This document shows positions 17,244-27,375 of a stretch of 64,000 bases of DNA, in pieces. The stretch comes from Oleiagrimonas sp. C23AA (GTDB lineage: Bacteria > Pseudomonadota > Gammaproteobacteria > Xanthomonadales > Rhodanobacteraceae): positions 119,375-183,374 of the forward strand of contig NZ_JAARLY010000009.1 of the NCBI RefSeq assembly GCF_011759385.1, read 5' to 3'. The stretch's first letter is position 1. The number at the start of each line of letters is the position of its first letter. The notes under the pieces are model-generated. The model saw only the letters and a list, made by a program, of their open reading frames with translations. It did not search any database and was not told the DNA's origin. The translations under genes and the position numbers were made by a program.

Positions 17244-19940
17244 TTACACCGATTCAGGGTTGGGCTTGTTGATGTCCAGCTGATACTTCTCGATGGCCTC
17301 GGCCACCACCTTGCCTTCGACCTCACCACGCTTGGCCAGCGCGGCCAGGGCGGCATGGGCGATCCAGTGGCGGTCGACCTCGAAGAACTCACGCAGATGA
17401 GCGCGGGTATCGCTGCGACCGAAGCCGTCGGTACCCAGCACCGTGTAGTTCATGCCCTCGGGCATGAAGGCACGGATCTGGTCGGCGTACTCGCGCACGT
17501 AGTCGGTAGCGGCAATGGCCGGACCGGCCTGGCCTTCCAGGCACTCGGTGACGTAAGCCTTGCGCGGATTCTTCTCGGTCGGGTGCAGGCGGTTCCAGCG
17601 CTCGACATCGAAGCCATCACGACGCAGCTCGACAAAGCTCGGGCACGACCAGATGTCGGCCTTGACGCCAAAGTCGTTCTCCAGCAGCTCGGCCGCGGCG
17701 ATGACTTCGCGCAGGATGGTGCCCGAACCCAGCAGCTGCACGCGCTTCTCGCCCTTCTTCGGCTTGCCGGCATCCTTGAACTGGTACATGCCGCGGATGA
17801 TGCCGTCCTCGCAACCTTCCGGCATATCCGGATGGCTGTAGTTCTCGTTCATCACGGTGATGTAGTAGTACACGTCCTCCTGCTCGGCCAGCATGCGGCG
17901 CGTGCCGTCCTGCAGGATCACGGCGACTTCGTAGGAGAAGGTCGGATCATAGGCCTTGCAGTTGGGGACGGCACCGGCCAGCAGGTGGCTGTGACCATCC
18001 TCGTGCTGCAGACCCTCGCCGTTGAGCGTGGTGCGACCGGAGGTACCGCCAATCAGGAAGCCACGGGCACGCGAATCACCGGCCGCCCAGGCCAGGTCGC
18101 CAACGCGCTGGAAGCCGAACATCGAGTAGTACACGAAGAACGGCAGCATCGGCGTGTCGGACACCGAGTAGCTGGTGGCCGCTGCCAGCCAGGCGCTCAT
18201 GCCGCCGGCTTCGGAGATGCCTTCCTGCAGCACCTGACCCTTCTGGTCTTCGCGGTAGTACAACAGCTGGTCGGCATCCTGCGGACGGTACTTCTGGCCT
18301 TCCGGCGCATAGATACCGATCTGGCGGAACATGCCTTCCATGCCGAAGGTGCGGGCCTCGTCGGCGACGATGGGCACCACGCGCGGACCGATGTCCTTGT
18401 CGCGCAGCAGCATGTTCATGCCACGCACGAACGCCATGGTGGTGCTGATCTCGCGATCGCCCGAACCCTTGGTGATCTGCTTGAAGGCATCCAGGCCCGG
18501 CGCGGTGAAGGTCTTGGAGGCCTTGGCGCGGCGCTTCGGCAGCGAGCCGTTGAGGGCTTCGCGGCGCTCGCGCATGTACTGCACTTCCTCGGAATCTTCG
18601 CCCGGGTGGTAGTACGGCACATCCTTGATCTGGTCGTCGTCCAGCGGAATGTTGAAGCGGTCGCGGAAGGCGCGCACGGCGTCGTCGTCGAGCTTCTTCT
18701 GCTGGTGGGTCGGGTTCTGCGATTCGCCGGCCGCGCCCATGCCGTAGCCCTTGACCGTCTTGGCCAGGATCACCGTCGGCATGCCCTCGGTCTGCGTGGC
18801 CTGATGGTAAGCCGCGTACACCTTGTGCGGATCGTGGCCGCCACGGTTCAGGCGCCAGATGTCGTCGTCGGAGAGGTTGGCCACCATCTCCTTGGTTTCC
18901 GGGTACTTGCCGAAGAAGTTTTCACGCACGTAGGCGCCACCGAAGGCCTTGCAGGCCTGGTATTCGCCGTCCAGCGTTTCCATCATCAGCTTGCGCAGCG
19001 TGCCCTTGGTGTCGCGCGCCAGAAGCGGATCCCAGTAGCTGCCCCAGATCAGCTTGAGCACGTTCCAGCCGCCACCACGGAACACGCCTTCCAGTTCCTG
19101 GATGATCTTGCCGTTGCCGCGCACCGGACCGTCCAGGCGCTGCAGGTTGCAGTTGATCACGAAGACCAGATTGTCCAGCTTTTCACGGCCGGCCAGCGCG
19201 ATGGCACCCAGGCTTTCCGGCTCGTCGGTTTCGCCGTCGCCCATGAAGCACCAGATCTTGCGATCGGTCTTCGGGATCAGGCCGCGATGCTCCAGGTACT
19301 TCCAGAACTGCGCCTGGTAGATGGCCTGGATCGGACCCAGACCCATCGATACCGTCGGCACCTGCCAGTAGTTGGGCATCAGCCACGGATGCGGATACGA
19401 GGACAGGCCCTGGCCCTTGCCGGCCACTTCCATGCGGAACAGGTCCAGCTGGTCGGCGCTGAGGCGGCCTTCCAGGAACGAGCGCGCGTAGATGCCCGGG
19501 CTGGAATGGCCCTGGAAGAACACCAGATCGCCCGGGTGCTCTTCGCTCGGCGCACGCCAGAAGTGGTTGAAGCCCACGTCATACAGCGTGGCGCTGGAGG
19601 CGAAACTGGCGATGTGACCGCCCAGGTCGCCCGGCTTGCGGTTGGCGCGCACCACGGTGGCCATCGCATTCCAGCGGATCAGCGAACGGATACGCCATTC
19701 GATGGCGGCATCACCGGGGCTCTTGGCCTCCATGTGCGCCGGAATCGTGTTGACGTATTCGGTGGTCGGATCAAACGGCAGGTAGCCACCGGCGCGGCGG
19801 GTGGCGTCGACCATGCGATCGAGCAGATAGTGCGCACGTTCGGCACCATCGGCATTGATCACTGCATTGAGCGACTCGATCCATTCTTTGGTCTCGGTGG
19901 GGTCGAGATCCTGATCGAGAATATCCTGCATTACATTCAT
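17244..19940 (-). CDS. aceE: Pyruvate dehydrogenase E1 component, homodimeric type
   Basis: The 898-aa thiamine-diphosphate enzyme decarboxylates pyruvate and reductively acetylates the lipoyl group of E2. Signatures include the TPP/Mg motif GDGETDEPESLGAI...NCNLQRLDGPVRGNGK (broken here), SSPGIYARSFLEGRL, KTVKGYGMG, and DEARTFGMEGMFRQIGIY in the pyrimidine domain. Length and order match the E. coli-type E1. MNVMQDILDQD at 19940 follows a GGGAGAAAG ribosome site. E2 and E3 genes are not downstream here: the terminator and a signalling gene come next. The 242-bp gap to maeB upstream contains a perfect DnaA box (20066-20074). Confidence 0.97.
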   Translation of the reverse strand: MNVMQDILDQDLDPTETKEWIESLNAVINADGAERAHYLLDRMVDATRRAGGYLPFDPTTEYVNTIPAHMEAKSPGDAAIEWRIRSLIRWNAMATVVRANRKPGDLGGHIASFASSATLYDVGFNHFWRAPSEEHPGDLVFFQGHSSPGIYARSFLEGRLSADQLDLFRMEVAGKGQGLSSYPHPWLMPNYWQVPTVSMGLGPIQAIYQAQFWKYLEHRGLIPKTDRKIWCFMGDGETDEPESLGAIALAGREKLDNLVFVINCNLQRLDGPVRGNGKIIQELEGVFRGGGWNVLKLIWGSYWDPLLARDTKGTLRKLMMETLDGEYQACKAFGGAYVRENFFGKYPETKEMVANLSDDDIWRLNRGGHDPHKVYAAYHQATQTEGMPTVILAKTVKGYGMGAAGESQNPTHQQKKLDDDAVRAFRDRFNIPLDDDQIKDVPYYHPGEDSEEVQYMRERREALNGSLPKRRAKASKTFTAPGLDAFKQITKGSGDREISTTMAFVRGMNMLLRDKDIGPRVVPIVADEARTFGMEGMFRQIGIYAPEGQKYRPQDADQLLYYREDQKGQVLQEGISEAGGMSAWLAAATSYSVSDTPMLPFFVYYSMFGFQRVGDLAWAAGDSRARGFLIGGTSGRTTLNGEGLQHEDGHSHLLAGAVPNCKAYDPTFSYEVAVILQDGTRRMLAEQEDVYYYITVMNENYSHPDMPEGCEDGIIRGMYQFKDAGKPKKGEKRVQLLGSGTILREVIAAAELLENDFGVKADIWSCPSFVELRRDGFDVERWNRLHPTEKNPRKAYVTECLEGQAGPAIAATDYVREYADQIRAFMPEGMNYTVLGTDGFGRSDTRAHLREFFEVDRHWIAHAALAALAKRGEVEGKVVAEAIEKYQLDINKPNPESV

Positions 19941-20065
19941 GCCTTTCTCCCGCAGGCCCTTATCACGTCGACCCGCACTCATATTCCGAAGCAGCATCAA
20001 TAGGATGCGTGGGCGCTATAACCGGTTAGCGCAGAAGGGGAAGTGTATCGCATGGTCCCGGTGGA

Positions 20066-20074
20066 TGTGGATAA
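20066..20074 (-). promoter_or_regulatory. Perfect DnaA-box-like 9-mer upstream of aceE
   Basis: TGTGGATAA on the plus strand is TTATCCACA on the minus strand, an exact match to the E. coli-type DnaA box. It lies 126 bp upstream of the aceE start. Only a single box is present, so function is doubtful. Confidence 0.35.
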
Positions 20075-20182
20075 CCCATGCCAGAAGACCCATGTCCTTG
20101 GCCTGCATACGCCAGGCCAGTGCATACCAAAGTCGAGCCGCCGCCCCCTGAAAGGACCGGCGGCGACCGTTACGCTTTTTGA

Positions 20183-22474
20183 TCAGCCGCGCGTGACGGC
20201 GCTGCGGATCTGCGCCTCGACACAGGCAATCGCGCTCATGTTGACCACCCGGCGCGAAGTGGCCTGCGGGGTCAGCACGTGCGCCGGCTTGGCCACACCC
20301 ATCAGGATAGGACCGATCACCACGCCATCGCACATCACGCGCGTCATGTTGTAGGCGATATTGGCCGCGTCCAGGTTCGGGAACACGAACACATTGGCCT
20401 TGCCCGACAGCATGGAATTGGGGAACAGCCGCGTGCGGATGTCCTCGTCCATGGCCACGTCGGCCTGCATCTCGCCCTCCACTTCCAGCCGCGGCGCGCG
20501 CTCACGCAGCAGTTGCAGGGCATCGCGCATCTTCTGCGTGCTGGCGGTGTCGCGGCTGCCGAAGTTCGAATGCGACAGCAGCGCCACGCGCGGCTCGATG
20601 CCAAACAGCTTCAGGCGCAACGCCGCCTGCATGGTCGCCTCGGCCAACTGCTCGGCGCAGGGATTGTCCTGCACGTAGGTATCCAGGAAGAAGAATGCGC
20701 CCTTGTCAGTGGCCACCGCAGCCATCGCCGAAGGTTTGTCCACACCCTTGTCCAGGCCAATGATGTCGGTGATGTATTTGAGCTTCTTGTGGTACTGACC
20801 GACCAGGCCGCAGATCATGGCATCGGCCTCGCCGCGCTCGACCATGATCGCCGCGATCGCCGCCGAACGCGTGCGCACCACCGCCTTGGCCAGCGACGGC
20901 GTCACACCACGGCGCTGCATGATCTGGTGATAGTGCTGCCAGTAATCGTCAAAGCGCGGATCGGAGTGGATGTTGCACAGCTCGAAGTCGCGGCCTTCCT
21001 CCAGACGCAGGCCGGCACGCTCGATGCGGCTGGCAATCACATCCGGACGGCCGATCAGGATCGGCCGCGCCAGACCTTCGTCGACCACCGTCTGCACCGC
21101 ACGCAGCACCACTTCCTCTTCACCCTCGGCGTAGACCACGCGGCGTGGGTCGGCCTTGGCACGGTCGAACACCGGCTTCATCAGCAGACCAGTGCGATAG
21201 ACGAAATTGGTCAGCCGCTCTTCGTAAGCGCGCAGATCTTCCATGGGGCGCGTGGCCACGCCCGACTCCATGGCCGCCTTGGCCACCGCGGGCGGCAGCT
21301 GCACGAACAGGCGCGGATCGAACGGCTGCGGAATCAGGTAGTCAGCGCCGAAATGCGGCACCTTGCCGCCATAGGCCTTGGCCGAGACATCCGAAGCCTC
21401 GCGCCGGGCCAGCTCGGCAATGGCGTGCACGCAGGCCACTTTCATGGCCTCGTTGATGCCAGTGGCGCCCACATCCAGCGCGCCACGGAAGATGTAGGGA
21501 AAGCACAGCGCGTTGTTGACCTGATTCGGGTAGTCCGAACGGCCGGTGGCGATGATGCAGTCCGGGCGCACTTCGCGTGCCAGCTCCGGCAGAATTTCCG
21601 GCGTTGGATTGGCCAGCGCCAGGATGATCGGGCGCTCGGCCATCGAGCGCACCATCTCGGCATCGACGATGCCGGCCGCCGACAGGCCCAGGAAGACATC
21701 CGCGCCTTCGACAATCTCGGCCAGCGTGCGCTTGTCGGTATCGCGCGCATAGCGCTGCTTGCCCGGGTCCAGATCGTCGCGCCCTGTGTGCAGCACGCCA
21801 TCGCGATCAAGACCGAGGATGTTCTCCGGCTTCAAGCCCAGCGCCACCAGCATGTCCAGACAGGCGATGCCGGCCGCGCCGCAGCCGGCGGTGGCCAGCT
21901 TCACGTCCTCGATGCGCTTGCCGGCCACGTGCAAGGCGTTGATCACTGCCGCACCGACAATGATCGCGGTGCCGTGCTGGTCATCGTGGAACACTGGAAT
22001 GTTCATGCGCTCGCGCAGCTTCTGCTCGACGATGAAGCACTCGGGCGCCTTGATGTCTTCCAGATTGATGCCGCCGAAGGTCGGTTCCAGCGAGGCGATG
22101 ATGTCGACCAATTTGTCCGGATCGGTTTCGTCGATCTCGATATCGAACACATCGATGCCGGCGAACTTCTGGAACAGCACGCCCTTGCCTTCCATCACCG
22201 GCTTGCCGGCCAGCGGACCGATGTTGCCCAGGCCCAGCACGGCGGTGCCGTTGGAAATGACCGCCACCAGGTTCTGGCGCGCGGTCATTTCGGCGGCCGC
22301 CGACGGGTCCTCGACGATAGCCTCGCAGGCCGCCGCCACCCCCGGTGAATAGGCCAGCGACAGCTCGCGCTGGGTCAGCACCGGCTTGGTGGATGAGACC
22401 TTGATCTTGCCCGGCTGCGGATAGCGGTGATAGTCCAGCGCAGCCTGCTTGAGTTCCTCGGGAATGGTCGACAT
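20183..22474 (-). CDS. maeB: NADP-dependent malic enzyme with phosphotransacetylase-like domain
   Basis: The 763-aa protein oxidatively decarboxylates malate to pyruvate, producing NADPH. The N-terminal malic domain has [14 protein letters not shown] and [20 protein letters not shown]. The nucleotide-binding domain has [18 protein letters not shown]. The C-terminal about 320 residues are a phosphotransacetylase-like domain ([17 protein letters not shown] leads into it; [14 protein letters not shown] is inside) that in relatives senses acetyl-CoA rather than catalysing. It feeds pyruvate next to aceE. rsgA lies upstream with a 121-bp gap. Confidence 0.96.
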   Translation of the reverse strand: MSTIPEELKQAALDYHRYPQPGKIKVSSTKPVLTQRELSLAYSPGVAAACEAIVEDPSAAAEMTARQNLVAVISNGTAVLGLGNIGPLAGKPVMEGKGVLFQKFAGIDVFDIEIDETDPDKLVDIIASLEPTFGGINLEDIKAPECFIVEQKLRERMNIPVFHDDQHGTAIIVGAAVINALHVAGKRIEDVKLATAGCGAAGIACLDMLVALGLKPENILGLDRDGVLHTGRDDLDPGKQRYARDTDKRTLAEIVEGADVFLGLSAAGIVDAEMVRSMAERPIILALANPTPEILPELAREVRPDCIIATGRSDYPNQVNNALCFPYIFRGALDVGATGINEAMKVACVHAIAELARREASDVSAKAYGGKVPHFGADYLIPQPFDPRLFVQLPPAVAKAAMESGVATRPMEDLRAYEERLTNFVYRTGLLMKPVFDRAKADPRRVVYAEGEEEVVLRAVQTVVDEGLARPILIGRPDVIASRIERAGLRLEEGRDFELCNIHSDPRFDDYWQHYHQIMQRRGVTPSLAKAVVRTRSAAIAAIMVERGEADAMICGLVGQYHKKLKYITDIIGLDKGVDKPSAMAAVATDKGAFFFLDTYVQDNPCAEQLAEATMQAALRLKLFGIEPRVALLSHSNFGSRDTASTQKMRDALQLLRERAPRLEVEGEMQADVAMDEDIRTRLFPNSMLSGKANVFVFPNLDAANIAYNMTRVMCDGVVIGPILMGVAKPAHVLTPQATSRRVVNMSAIACVEAQIRSAVTRG

Positions 22475-22595
22475 GGATGAGCGCTACTTCGTGTGACTGG
22501 CGGCTTATGCCCAATGGCGATGATGGTAGCACCGGGCGTCACCGCAAGACGCCCTACGCACCGGTACGGCACGCGTTTGGCTACCCGGGAATGAC

Positions 22596-23624
22596 TTAGC
22601 GCCGCCGCCCGCGCGGGCTGGGCCGGCCGCGACGCTCGACGCGTCGTGCACGGGCTTCTTCGGCGGCGGCCTGCTCGGCCCGTTCAAGCTTGAGCTTGAG
22701 ATAACTCTCCCAGCGCTCGCGCGTCAGCGTGCCAGCGGCCATGGCCTCCTGCACCGCGCAGCCGGGTTCCTGGCCGTGACGGCAGTCGCTGAAGCGGCAC
22801 TCGGCTGCCAGTGCCTCGATATCGGCGAACAGGTCCAACTGCTCCTCGCCGGTCAGCTTGAGCTCGCGCATGCCGGGTGTATCGATCAGGCAGCCACCGC
22901 TGGGCAGGCGCAACAGGGCGCGGTGCGTGGTGGTGTGGCGACCGCGGCTGTCGTGACCGCGCACCGCGCCGGTGGCCATGCGCATCTCGCCGAGCAGCGT
23001 GTTGGTCAGCGTGGATTTGCCCACGCCCGAGGAGCCCACCAGCACCGCGGTGTCGCCCGGCCCCAGATAGCCGTGCAGCTCGGCGACGCTGGCCGCATCC
23101 TTGGCGTTCACGGCCAGAATGGGCGCGGTGTCGGGCAAGCGTTCGCGCAAGGCATCGACGCGTGGGTCGATGCCATCGCCCTTGTCGGCCTTGGTCAGCA
23201 CCACCACCGGCTGCGCGCCGGAGCCTTCCACCAACGACAGGTAGCGCTCGATGCGGCGCGGGTTGAAATCGTTGTCCAGGCCGGTCAGTACCAGCACGGC
23301 ATCGACGTTGGTGGCGATGATCTGGCGCTCGTAGCGCTCGCCGGCCGCGGCGCGGGTCAGCGCCGAGCGCCGCGGCAGCACACGCACAATGGTCGGCGGA
23401 TGGCCCGGCTCCAGCTCCACGAAATCACCGACCGACGGGCGCAAGGATGGGTCCAGCCCGCGCTTCAGGAACTCGCCGGCCGGCTGCGCCGCCAGCACTT
23501 GGTCACCATCATGGACCTCGTAACCGGCGCGGTGCTGGGCCACCACGCGCGCCACGGGCACCTCGGGCAGGTCACCGCGCCAACCGATATGGCGCAGGCG
23601 CTCGAGCCGGGTCTGATCACTCAT
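22596..23624 (-). CDS. rsgA: Ribosome small-subunit-dependent GTPase A
   Basis: This 342-aa circularly permuted GTPase assists late maturation of the 30S subunit. An N-terminal OB-fold (about 20-90) precedes the GTPase motifs in permuted order: TKAD (G4), then GSSGVGKSTL (G1), RHTTTHRAL (G2) and DTPGMREL (G3). The C-terminal zinc finger is CRFSDCRHGQEPGC. The C-terminus ends in a basic Arg-rich tail suited to rRNA binding. It diverges from the aminotransferase gene (173 bp). Confidence 0.97.
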   Translation of the reverse strand: MSDQTRLERLRHIGWRGDLPEVPVARVVAQHRAGYEVHDGDQVLAAQPAGEFLKRGLDPSLRPSVGDFVELEPGHPPTIVRVLPRRSALTRAAAGERYERQIIATNVDAVLVLTGLDNDFNPRRIERYLSLVEGSGAQPVVVLTKADKGDGIDPRVDALRERLPDTAPILAVNAKDAASVAELHGYLGPGDTAVLVGSSGVGKSTLTNTLLGEMRMATGAVRGHDSRGRHTTTHRALLRLPSGGCLIDTPGMRELKLTGEEQLDLFADIEALAAECRFSDCRHGQEPGCAVQEAMAAGTLTRERWESYLKLKLERAEQAAAEEARARRVERRGRPSPRGRRR

Positions 23625-23797
23625 GAGGCGGCCACATGCAGGCGGGCGAAGACGGAAGGGGGCGAGATAACAGTCATGGGCGCCGATTATGCCTGCCCCC
23701 GAATCGTCATAACACGGTCTGTCGCATGCCTCGCACCGTACGCGCGCGCACTGCTAGCATGCCCCAAAGCGTCCAACCCAAGGCCCGTACCACCATC

Positions 23798-25048
23798 ATG
23801 ACCCATGCCTGCACCACGCCCAGCGCGCACCTGGCTGATGTGCGCTACGAAATCCGCGGCACACTGGCGCGCCGCGCACGCGAGCTGGAAGCGGCCGGCC
23901 ATCCGGTATTGCATCTGAACATCGGCAACCCGGGCCGGTTCGGCTTTCGCGCCCCCGACCACCTGGTGCAGGCGGTGGATGCACACTTGCCGCAAAGCGA
24001 GGCCTATTGCCAGGAACAAGGCATCGAGGAAGCCCGCGCGGCGATTGCCGCGCAGCAGGCCGCCCGCGGTGTGGCGCTGGCCGATATTGATCGGGTCTTC
24101 ATCGGCAACGGCGTCAGCGAACTGATCGACATTGCCCTACGCGCGCTGCTCGATCCTGGCGACGAGGTGCTGTTGCCCAGCCCCGATTACCCGTTGTGGA
24201 GCGCGGCCACCATCTTGAACAGCGGCCGGCCGCGCTACTACCGCTGCCTGGCCGAGAACGGCCATCTGCCCGATGTCGAGGAAATGGAAGCGCTGATCGG
24301 CCCGCGCACGCGCGCCATCGTGCTGATCAACCCGAACAACCCCACCGGCGCGGTGTATCCACGCGCGCTGCTGGAGCAAGTGGTGGCGCTGGCGGCACGG
24401 CACGGCCTGATGCTGCTGTGCGATGAAATCTACGACCAGATCACCTACGACCAGGCCCGCTTCCAGCCACTGGCGCCGCTGGCCGGCGAGGTGCCGACCT
24501 TGAGTTTCAGCGGTCTGTCCAAGGTGCATCGCGCCTGTGGTTATCGGGTCGGCTGGATGAGCCTTTCCGGCCCACAACGCGACATTGCCGCCTACCGCGA
24601 CGCGCTGCAGTTGCTGGCCGCCCTGCGCCTTTGCGCCAATGTGACCGCGCAATGGGCCATCAAGCCAGCGCTGGAGGGCCCGGACACCATCGGTGCCCTG
24701 GTTGCCCCCGGCGGCCGCCTGTATGAAGCGCGTCGCGCCGTGGTCGATGGCGTGGCCGGCGCCCAGACGCTGTCACTGGTGTCCCCCAGTGGCGCGCTGT
24801 ACGCCTTCCCGCAGGTACGCGATGAGCTGTTCCCCGACTTCGACGACAGCGCCTTCGCGCTGCGCCTGCTGGAGGAAGCGGGCATCCTGCTGGTGCCCGG
24901 CTCCAGCTTCAACGTCGAACACAGCCGGCATCTGCGCCTGACCCTGCTGCCGGAACCGGCGGTGCTGGGTGGGGTGGTCGCGAAGATGGATGCGGTGCTG
25001 ATGCGCATGATCGAGCGCGTGCCGCCGCAATCGGCCGCCCTGGCCTGA
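23798..25048 (+). CDS. PLP-dependent aminotransferase (AlaA/AspC-like class I)
   Basis: The 416-aa fold-type I enzyme has the class I/II blocks: NIGNPGRFGF, INPNNPTGAVY, LLCDEIYDQITYD and the PLP lysine in SFSGLSKVHRACGYRVGW, followed by Arg in HSRHLRLTLL for the substrate carboxylate. The tyrosine and Asn contacts match glutamate-pyruvate/AlaA-type enzymes, so alanine synthesis is plausible; substrate is inference. ATG 23798 begins MTHACTTPSAHLADVRYEIRG, the normal AlaA-like N-terminus. An SGNH hydrolase starts 5 bp after the stop, likely co-transcribed. Confidence 0.88.
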   Translation: MTHACTTPSAHLADVRYEIRGTLARRARELEAAGHPVLHLNIGNPGRFGFRAPDHLVQAVDAHLPQSEAYCQEQGIEEARAAIAAQQAARGVALADIDRVFIGNGVSELIDIALRALLDPGDEVLLPSPDYPLWSAATILNSGRPRYYRCLAENGHLPDVEEMEALIGPRTRAIVLINPNNPTGAVYPRALLEQVVALAARHGLMLLCDEIYDQITYDQARFQPLAPLAGEVPTLSFSGLSKVHRACGYRVGWMSLSGPQRDIAAYRDALQLLAALRLCANVTAQWAIKPALEGPDTIGALVAPGGRLYEARRAVVDGVAGAQTLSLVSPSGALYAFPQVRDELFPDFDDSAFALRLLEEAGILLVPGSSFNVEHSRHLRLTLLPEPAVLGGVVAKMDAVLMRMIERVPPQSAALA

Positions 25049-25053
25049 AGCGC

Positions 25054-25749
25054 ATGCATCGCGCATGGTGCCTGGTTGCCGGTCTTGGCCTGCTGATGCT
25101 GGCCACGGCCGGTTATGCTGGTGCCATGCACGCACACGAAAAAACCTATCTGGCCCTGGGCGACTCCTACACCATCGGCGAAGGCGTGGCCGAAGACGGC
25201 CGCTGGCCGATGCAGCTGGCAAAGGCCCTGCGCGGCGACGGCGTTGATATGGCCGAGCCGCGCATCGTCGCCGTCACCGGATGGACCACCGACGAACTGG
25301 AAGCGGGCATGGACGCGGCGCATCTTCAGCCCGGCTATGACCTGGTCACACTGCTGATTGGCGTCAACGACCAGTACCGCGGCCGTCCGCCGGAAGCCTA
25401 CGACGGTCCGTTCAAGCAGCTATTGGAACGGGCCATCGCGCTGGCCGGCGGCAAGCCCTCGCATGTGGTGGTGGTGTCGATTCCCGACTGGGGCGTCACC
25501 GCGTTCGGACACAAGGATGCGCGCGGCCCAGCGCAGATCGGGCACGAGCTGGACGCCTACAACGCCATCGCCGCCAAGGCCGTGCGCGCGGCCGGTGCGC
25601 ACTGGGTGGACATCACCCCGGTTTCGCGCGAGGCCGGCGACGCACCGGACATGCTGGCCGCCGATGGTCTGCACCCATCAGCGGCGCAATACACACGCTG
25701 GATGCGCGTGATCGAACCGACCGCGCGCCGCGTGCTGTCAGGCCACTGA
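25054..25749 (+). CDS. Secreted SGNH/GDSL hydrolase
   Basis: The 231-aa protein has a signal peptide (hydrophobic core LVAGLGLLMLATAGYAGA). The four SGNH blocks are GDSYTIGEG (Ser), VTGWTTDEL (Gly), GVNDQYRGR (Asn) and DGLHPSAAQY (Asp, His). It is probably an esterase or lipase of the periplasm. The start lies only 5 bp after the aminotransferase stop, so translation may be coupled. The substrate is unknown. Confidence 0.88.
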   Translation: MHRAWCLVAGLGLLMLATAGYAGAMHAHEKTYLALGDSYTIGEGVAEDGRWPMQLAKALRGDGVDMAEPRIVAVTGWTTDELEAGMDAAHLQPGYDLVTLLIGVNDQYRGRPPEAYDGPFKQLLERAIALAGGKPSHVVVVSIPDWGVTAFGHKDARGPAQIGHELDAYNAIAAKAVRAAGAHWVDITPVSREAGDAPDMLAADGLHPSAAQYTRWMRVIEPTARRVLSGH

Positions 25750-25766
25750 CGGCCGGCCGCGCCGCC

Positions 25767-26264
25767 TCACGATCCCACCCAGTCACTGACACCGCTCAAC
25801 GATTCGAGCAGGCGCTCGAAACGGCATAGGGCCGGCGGCGCGTTGTCCGGGCCCGGCGCGGCACCGCCCTCGGGGCCGCAACCGGCGCCGTAGTGGCGAA
25901 TCCGCTTGGCGCCCTTGGGGCCGATCACGGTGATGTAGCTGGTCGGCTGGTCGGTGGCTTTGACCGCGTAATTCTCGTCCAGCGCGTAGATATCCATGCC
26001 GTCCACCGCCTTGACCAGGCGCGCGTAGTCGGCCGGTGCCATCTGCCGCTTGTGTACGCCCATGCTGGCCACATGCCGGTGGCCGATGAACGTGACCGAG
26101 CCATCGCCCAACACGGTGACCGAATACTCCGGGCAAGCGCCAAAACACGGTCCACGCTCGATGCGCAACACCATGTCCGGTGACCGCGTTGGCGGCGTCG
26201 CCGCACTGGCCGCACCCATCGGCAGCGCCGCACACAAGCCCAACATCCAGCCTCGAATCGCCAT
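25767..26264 (-). CDS. Exported DUF6438-type protein
   Basis: The 165-aa product has a signal peptide (MAIRGWMLGLCAALPMGAASA). The conserved block MVLRIERGPCFGACPEYSV...VLGDGSVTFIG is how I recognise DUF6438. Two Cys (CFGAC) and further Cys near the C-terminus suggest a disulfide-stabilised periplasmic domain. Function is unknown. GGGAGAG sits before ATG 26264. It converges with the SGNH gene. Confidence 0.72.
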   Translation of the reverse strand: MAIRGWMLGLCAALPMGAASAATPPTRSPDMVLRIERGPCFGACPEYSVTVLGDGSVTFIGHRHVASMGVHKRQMAPADYARLVKAVDGMDIYALDENYAVKATDQPTSYITVIGPKGAKRIRHYGAGCGPEGGAAPGPDNAPPALCRFERLLESLSGVSDWVGS

Positions 26265-26409
26265 CTGCGTCTCTCCCAGGGAACGCTTCCGCACAGGCGC
26301 CACCCTAGGCCGCGCGCAACCGCACTGCAACGTAAGCGCCACATCGCCGTCAGCGCGGCGCTGGATACTTGCCTCCCGAGCGGAGAATTCCGACCGGGGA
26401 GACACAGCC

Positions 26410-27267
26410 GTGGCCACGCTTCGTTACCGCAGCGCCTTCATTTCCGACGTGCACTTGGGCACGCCCGACTGCAAGGCCGCCTACCTGCTCGACTTTCTGC
26501 GCAAGGTCGAGTGCGAGCACCTGTATCTGGTCGGCGACATCATCGACATGCAGGCGCTGTCGCGGCGCCGCTGGTGGCACGAAAGCCACAGTGCCGTGAT
26601 CGCCGAGATTCTCGATCTGGCCGCGCGCGGCACCCGCGTCACCTATATTCCCGGCAACCACGATGCACCGCTACGCGGCATGGCCGGGCAGTCCATCGGT
26701 GGTGTCGATATCCGCTTGGATGCCGTGCACACCGGCGCCGACGGGCGGCGCTACCGCGTCAGCCACGGCGATGAGTACGACCCCGAGCAGGTCGGCCGTG
26801 GCTGGCTGCTGTGGCTGGGCGAGGCCGCGCACCGGCTGATCTGCTGGACCAACCGCCGCGTGCACGCGGTGCGTGGCCGCCTGTCGATGCCCTACCTGCC
26901 GCTGTCGATCATCATCAAATCGCATGTGCGTCGTGCGCTGGATTACATCCGCGCCTACGAAGATCGCGTCATCGCCGCCACCCGTGAGGGCGGCTACGAC
27001 GGCCATATCTGCGGCCATATCCATTTCGGCCAGGTGCGCCACGAAGACGGCATCGTCTACCTGAACGACGGCGACTGGGTCGAGCACTGCACCGCGCTGG
27101 TCGAGGACCATGCCGGCGCCATGGAACTGATGCACTGGTCCGAACGCCCGGCGCAACTGGGCCGGGCCAGCCGTGAAACCGTGCTGCCCTCGGCCGATAC
27201 GGGGCTGGCCCTGGCGCCGCTAAGCGCCATGCGCCGCGACCTGTCACGCCTGCGCCACGCCGCCTGA
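26410..27267 (+). CDS. LpxH-like calcineurin-type metallophosphoesterase
   Basis: The 285-aa protein has metallophosphatase motifs: SDVHLGT, GDIIDMQ, PGNHDAPLR, SHGDEYD and GHIHFGQVR. These are five motifs with the His and Asp ligands of a di-metal centre. The closest group is the UDP-2,3-diacylglucosamine diphosphatase-like branch (YbbF/LpxH), but it is longer and lacks the canonical LpxH context, so the substrate is uncertain. A GTG start at 26410 is preceded by GGGGAG; upstream in-frame sequence overlaps the divergent DUF6438 gene and is not family-like. Confidence 0.8.
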   Translation: MATLRYRSAFISDVHLGTPDCKAAYLLDFLRKVECEHLYLVGDIIDMQALSRRRWWHESHSAVIAEILDLAARGTRVTYIPGNHDAPLRGMAGQSIGGVDIRLDAVHTGADGRRYRVSHGDEYDPEQVGRGWLLWLGEAAHRLICWTNRRVHAVRGRLSMPYLPLSIIIKSHVRRALDYIRAYEDRVIAATREGGYDGHICGHIHFGQVRHEDGIVYLNDGDWVEHCTALVEDHAGAMELMHWSERPAQLGRASRETVLPSADTGLALAPLSAMRRDLSRLRHAA

Positions 27268-27375
27268 GGCTAGCACCACGCCGGCAGCTATTGAGTTTTG
27301 CCGCGGCGACGGCATCTGGAGGGGGAGTACACTTGGCGACCAGCCAGTTTCCCCTTTTTTTGCCGGAGTTGTTCC

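Noticed and set aside
17355..20003. A very long plus-strand open frame (882 codons) opposite aceE
   Set aside because: High GC content keeps the antisense frame open; the aceE product is complete and conserved on the other strand, and the plus-strand product has no recognisable domain.
20279..22348. A 689-codon plus-strand frame opposite maeB
   Set aside because: Antisense shadow of maeB, with Arg/His-rich composition and no ribosome site.
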